Shown: positions 60,647-64,000 of the stretch, in pieces
How positions within the stretch are numbered: the first letter of the stretch is position 1
Layout: each line of letters starts with the position of its first letter
The notes under the pieces: generated by a model
Seen by the model: the letters and a program-made list of their open reading frames with translations, nothing else
Told to the model about the DNA's origin: nothing
Databases searched by the model: none
NCBI RefSeq assembly: GCF_003315795.1
Contig: NZ_QMEY01000006.1
Coordinates: 62,001 to 126,000 of the forward strand
Length of the DNA: 64,000 bases
Source of the DNA: Spongiactinospora rosea
Lineage (GTDB): Bacteria > Actinomycetota > Actinomycetes > Streptosporangiales > Streptosporangiaceae
Direction: 5' to 3'
Made by a program: the position numbers and the translations under genes

Positions 60647-61636
60647 TCAGCCGGACCGTCCGGCCGCCGCCGCAACCGGTACCGCGCCCAGGAAACGGGC
60701 GATGTGGCCGAAGACCAGCCGCGCTTCTGGCAGGACGTCGGCCAGCAACGCGAAGACATGCGGCATCCTGCGCCACTCCTCGTAGGTGACCGGCACCCCC
60801 GCGCGGCGGGCGCGCAGCGCGACCCGGCGGGCCTCGTCCCGCAGCACCTCGGTCGAGCCGGTGACGATCATCAACGGCGGCAGGCCGCTGTAGTCGCCGT
60901 AGGCCGGTGACACCAGCGGATCGTGCGGGTCCAGGCCGTCGGTCCAGCGCCGGGCCAGCCACTCCACCCGCCCGACGGGCAGCACCGGATCCATCCACCG
61001 GTTGAACCGGCGCGGGGTGTCGGTCAGGTCCGCCCACGGCGACAGGCAGATCCCCGCGGCGGGCAGCGGCATCCCGCGGTCGCGCAGCGACAGCAGGGTG
61101 GCCAGCGTCAGATGACCGCCCGCCGAATCCCCGGCCAGCACGATGTCGCCCGCGGCGAACCCGCGATCCAGCAGGCAGCGGTAGGCCGCGTGCGCGTCCT
61201 CCAGGGACTCCGCCAGCGTGTGCACCGGCCCCTGCCGATAGTCCAGCGCGAGCACCGGACGCGCCGCCGCCGCCGACAGCCGCCAGGTGATGGACCGGTG
61301 GGTCGCGGGCGAGCAGATGAAGTACGCGCCGCCGTGGAAGTACAGCACCGCCCTCTTCCCCGCCGACCCCCCATCGGGGGCGCCGTCCGCCGTGCGCACC
61401 CACTCACCGCCGCACGCGCCGATGCCCTCCTCGGTCACCGTCACGTCCTCCGGCAGCCGCCCCGGCAGGTGCTGGGCCAGCTCCACCGCCCGGCAGGCCA
61501 CGGTGAGCGCCGCCGGATGCCGCAGCAACAGGCTGGACATCGGCTTCATCGTGCCCCGCATCAGCGCGTTCATCGCGGCGGCCTGCCAGCTCACGGGATA
61601 GTCCGGGGACACGTCCACGTCGATGTCAGACCGCAT
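60647..61636 (-). CDS. HSL-type alpha/beta hydrolase (esterase/acetylhydrolase)
   Basis: 329 residues. Oxyanion motif HGGAYF (101-106), nucleophile GDSAGG with Ser171, acid DEARR region and His in RRMPHVFALL. The usual YRLAPEHPFP segment is replaced by YRQGPVHTLAESLEDA. This hormone-sensitive-lipase group cleaves short acyl esters or removes acetyl groups from antibiotics and peptides. ATG 61636 has GGAGG upstream. Substrate unknown. Confidence 0.9.
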   Translation of the reverse strand: MRSDIDVDVSPDYPVSWQAAAMNALMRGTMKPMSSLLLRHPAALTVACRAVELAQHLPGRLPEDVTVTEEGIGACGGEWVRTADGAPDGGSAGKRAVLYFHGGAYFICSPATHRSITWRLSAAAARPVLALDYRQGPVHTLAESLEDAHAAYRCLLDRGFAAGDIVLAGDSAGGHLTLATLLSLRDRGMPLPAAGICLSPWADLTDTPRRFNRWMDPVLPVGRVEWLARRWTDGLDPHDPLVSPAYGDYSGLPPLMIVTGSTEVLRDEARRVALRARRAGVPVTYEEWRRMPHVFALLADVLPEARLVFGHIARFLGAVPVAAAAGRSG

Positions 61637-61735
61637 GCCGAACCTCCATGAAGGCACTTCCGGCGAAGCGGGCCGCTCCGCCGTCGCGTCGGTCCCCTCT
61701 CCCCGCGCCCGGTCACGGGCCTTCGTCCGGACCGG

Positions 61736-62674
61736 ATGTCCGCTGCAGTCCGCTACCCCGCAAACGCGGCATCACGCGGGCGAGGCCGAAACCGAGTTGC
61801 CCGCCGACCCAGGTCACGGCACGATGGAACGCTTGTCCGCAACCCGCCGTGCGCCGCCGCGCCCGCGCGTGCCCCCGGGGAGGCAGTCTTCCAGCTCTAC
61901 GCCCGCATCGCCTGGTACGGCTTTCGCCGCCACTCGGCCTACCGCGCCGCCGCCCTCGCCGGCGCCTTCACCAACACCGTTTTCGGCATCCTGCGCGCCT
62001 ACGTCCTGATCGCCCTGTGGCAGGCGCGGCCCGGCCTGGCCGGGTACGACGTCACCGACGCCGTCACCTTCTGCTTCCTCACCCAGGGTTTCATCGGCCC
62101 GATGCAGTTGTTCGGCGGCGGCCTCGGCATGGCCGAGCGCATCCGGTCCGGCGACGCCGCGATCGACCTGCTGCGCCCGGCCTCGCTGCAGGGCTGGCTG
62201 CTGGCCGACGACCTCGGCCGGGCCGTCTACCTGTTCCTGCTGCGCAGCATCCCGCCCACCATCGTGGGCGCCCTGCTGTTCGGCCTGGTCTTCCCGTCCT
62301 CGGCGGCGACCTGGGCGGCCTTCGCCCTCAGCATGCTGCTCGGCATCGTGGTCAGCTTCGGCCTGCGCTACCTGGTGGACCTGTCGGCCTGCTGGATCCT
62401 CGACGACCGCGGCACGGCCCAGGTCTCCCTGGTGCTCAGCCTCTTCTTCAGCGGCATGGTGGTGCCGCTGAACATCATGCCCGGCTGGCTCGGCACGGTC
62501 ACCAACGCGCTGCCCTGGGCCGCGATGGTCCAGGTGCCCGCCGACGTCTACCTCGGCAAGACCGACGTGGCCGGCGCGCTGGCCTTCCAGTCCGGGTGGG
62601 CGGCCGTCATCCTCGCGCTCGGGGCGCTGCTCACCCGCGCGGCCCGCCGCAAGGTGGTGATCCAGGGTGGTTAG
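61736..62674 (+). CDS. ABC-2 type exporter permease, first subunit (start uncertain)
   Basis: The conserved part begins FQLYARIAWYGFRRHSAYRAAALAGAFTNTVFG and has six membrane helices, the DUF990-like permease paired with another permease and an ATPase. It ends RRKVVIQGG. The only canonical start in this frame is ATG 61736, giving 312 residues with a 52-residue Arg-rich front end lacking family resemblance. A strong GGGGAGG (about 61875-61881) lies directly before the conserved part, but the adjacent codon is GTC, not GTG. A non-standard start or an error at one base is possible. Confidence 0.75.
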   Translation: MSAAVRYPANAASRGRGRNRVARRPRSRHDGTLVRNPPCAAAPARAPGEAVFQLYARIAWYGFRRHSAYRAAALAGAFTNTVFGILRAYVLIALWQARPGLAGYDVTDAVTFCFLTQGFIGPMQLFGGGLGMAERIRSGDAAIDLLRPASLQGWLLADDLGRAVYLFLLRSIPPTIVGALLFGLVFPSSAATWAAFALSMLLGIVVSFGLRYLVDLSACWILDDRGTAQVSLVLSLFFSGMVVPLNIMPGWLGTVTNALPWAAMVQVPADVYLGKTDVAGALAFQSGWAAVILALGALLTRAARRKVVIQGG

Positions 62675-63455
62675 GGTCTACGCGCTGCTGGCCTGGACCT
62701 GGATGCGCGCCTCCGCGCAGTACCCGGTGTCGCTGGCGCTGCTCACGCTGGGCTCGCTGACCGTCAACGCCCTGGACATCCTGGCCATCTGGGTCATCTT
62801 CTCGCACACCACCACGCTCGGCGGGTTCACCCTGCCGGAGGTGATGTTCCTGTACGGCACGGCGGGGGTGTCCTTCGCCGTGGCCGACATGCTGTTCGGC
62901 AACGTCGACCGGCTGAGCACGCACATCAAGGCGGGCAGCTTCGACGTCATGCTGATCCGTCCCGCCGCCGCGTTCCTGCAGATGGCGGTGGACCGTTTCA
63001 ACGTCCAGCGGTTCGGCAGGATCACCCAGGCGGCGGTCGTGCTGGGCCTGGCGCTGGGCGGGCTGGACGTGCCGTGGTCGCGGGCCTGGATGATCCCGGT
63101 GATGATCGTCTGCGGGGTGGCGATCTTCACGTCGATCTTCGCGATCGCCGGCGCGGTGCAGTTCCTGCTGATCAACGCGCCCGAGGTGGCCAACGCCTTC
63201 ACCTACGGCGGGTCCTCGCTGACCCAGTACCCGCTCAGCGTCTACGGCTCGGAGCTGGTACGGGCGGTGACGTTCATCGTGCCGCTCGCGTTCGTCAACT
63301 GGCAGCCCGCGCTGCTGGTCCTCGGCCGGGGCGACCCGCTCGGCCTGCCGCACTGGCTGCGCTACGCCTCCCCGCTCGCCGCCCTGGCCCTTGCCCTGGT
63401 CGCGGTGCTGGCCTGGCGCGCCGGAATCCGCCGTTACCGATCGACAGGGAGTTGA
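62667..63455 (+). CDS. ABC-2 type exporter permease, second subunit
   Basis: 262 residues, six membrane helices (VSLALLTLGSLTVNALDILAIWVIF, VMFLYGTAGVSFAVADMLFG, others), with the DRLSTHIKAGSFDVMLIRPAAAFLQ loop common to this DUF990-like pair. GTG 62667 overlaps the previous stop by 8 bp. The ATPase gene follows 7 bp later. Confidence 0.9.
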   Translation: MVRVYALLAWTWMRASAQYPVSLALLTLGSLTVNALDILAIWVIFSHTTTLGGFTLPEVMFLYGTAGVSFAVADMLFGNVDRLSTHIKAGSFDVMLIRPAAAFLQMAVDRFNVQRFGRITQAAVVLGLALGGLDVPWSRAWMIPVMIVCGVAIFTSIFAIAGAVQFLLINAPEVANAFTYGGSSLTQYPLSVYGSELVRAVTFIVPLAFVNWQPALLVLGRGDPLGLPHWLRYASPLAALALALVAVLAWRAGIRRYRSTGS

Positions 63456-63462
63456 GCAGGCG

Positions 63463-64000
63463 ATGACCACGACGACACCGGCCGGGCAGGCCCCGATGAT
63501 CGAGGTCCAGGAGGTCGGGCGCACCTTCACGATCAGCAGGCGCACCGGGCTGCTGCGCCGCGAGCGGCGGGTGGTGCACGCCGTCCAGAACCTGAGCTTC
63601 ACCGTGCGCGCCGGGGAGTTCGTCGGCTACCTGGGGCCCAACGGCGCGGGCAAGTCCACCACGATCAAGATGCTCACCGGCATCCTCGCGCCCAGCTCAG
63701 GGCGCATCCAGGTGGCCGGGCTGGACCCGGCGCGGCGGCGGACGGCGCTGGCCCGCCGGATCGGAGTGGTCTTCGGGCAGCGGACGACGCTGTGGTGGGA
63801 CCTGCCGCTGCGGGACAGCTTTGAACTGATCCGGCACCTTTACAAAGTAGATCGCGTGGCCTTCAAGCGGCGGCTGGACGAGCTGACCGAACTGCTCGGC
63901 CTCGGCGAGTTCCTGCGCACCCCGGTCCGCCAGCTCAGCCTGGGGCAGCGGATGCGCGGCGACATCACCGCCGCGCTGCTGCACGACCCGCGGGTGCTGG
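63463..64000 (+). CDS. ABC exporter ATP-binding protein, cut by window end
   Basis: At least 179 residues; the frame stays open to the last base. Walker A LGPNGAGKSTTIKML is intact, the Q-loop is IGVVFGQRTTLWWDLP and the signature LSLGQRMRGD; Walker B lies beyond the window. ATG 63463 has AGGGAG upstream. It completes an operon with two DUF990-like permeases. Codons for Leu-Tyr-Lys-Val in FELIRHLYKVDR are CTT TAC AAA GTA, the third copy of the 13-mer motif; homologues often have Ile-Tyr-Arg-Val-like residues here, so the protein tolerates it. Confidence 0.93.
   Translation, partial: MTTTTPAGQAPMIEVQEVGRTFTISRRTGLLRRERRVVHAVQNLSFTVRAGEFVGYLGPNGAGKSTTIKMLTGILAPSSGRIQVAGLDPARRRTALARRIGVVFGQRTTLWWDLPLRDSFELIRHLYKVDRVAFKRRLDELTELLGLGEFLRTPVRQLSLGQRMRGDITAALLHDPRVL
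63837..63849 (+). repeat. AT-rich 13-mer motif, copy 3
   Basis: CCTTTACAAAGTA inside the ABC ATPase gene, in frame as CTT TAC AAA GTA. Identical in sequence and strand to copies at 13328 and 20371. Confidence 0.8.

Overview
The window is chromosomal DNA from a high-GC Gram-positive actinomycete. Nearly every third codon position is G or C, GTG (and some TTG) starts are common, and genes are packed with 1-4 bp overlaps. Marker genes are actinobacterial: rbpA, a HelR/HelD-type ATPase, a RamB/ScfR regulator next to isocitrate lyase, split lnt/ppm genes, and a narGHJI set. A filamentous member of the Streptosporangiales/Streptomycetales is plausible; genus cannot be fixed from the sequence. I see no rRNA, tRNA, CRISPR array, transposase or prophage.

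Layout. 0.2-7 kb: regulators and efflux (LuxR-type LAL, L7/L12-like membrane protein, XRE/MmyB-like regulator divergent from an MFS pump, TipAS-type MerR). 7-16 kb: GNAT, purB, an RND pump divergent from a MarR regulator, an alpha/beta hydrolase beside a collapsed LysE gene, a WYL regulator divergent from a DeoR regulator. 16-20 kb: degenerate kinase-like membrane protein and a MoxR-DUF58-vWA operon. 20-24 kb: two methyltransferases, a GDPD, a UMF1-type MFS protein and rbpA behind a SigR-type promoter. 24-32 kb: MerR, TetR, F420-type reductase, FxsA, a MerR-HEAT/HEAT pair, and ppm/lnt. 32-39 kb: helR divergent from a ROK regulator, then a GH4 glycosidase and a BadF-type sugar kinase. 39-48 kb: MarR regulator and narGHJI followed directly by an HPP-family membrane protein, probably giving anaerobic nitrate respiration with its own anion transporter. 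48-55 kb: P450, then an ECF sigma/three-permease/ATPase ABC operon divergent from a fulvocin C-like cysteine-rich secreted protein with a consensus Crp-type site upstream. 55-58 kb: ramB and aceA, divergent, with a DasR-like box between them. 58-64 kb: ABC ATPase, two-component system, esterase, and an ABC-2 exporter operon cut by the window end.

The observation that no ordinary feature explains is an AT-rich 13-mer, CCTTTACAAAGTA, found three times on the same strand (13328, 20371, 63837). Two copies lie inside coding regions, where they force the rare codons CTT TAC AAA GTA; the third forms the end and stop codon of a gene and is there part of a perfect inverted repeat. The second candidate for something new is the ECF/ABC/fulvocin-like block at 49-55 kb.
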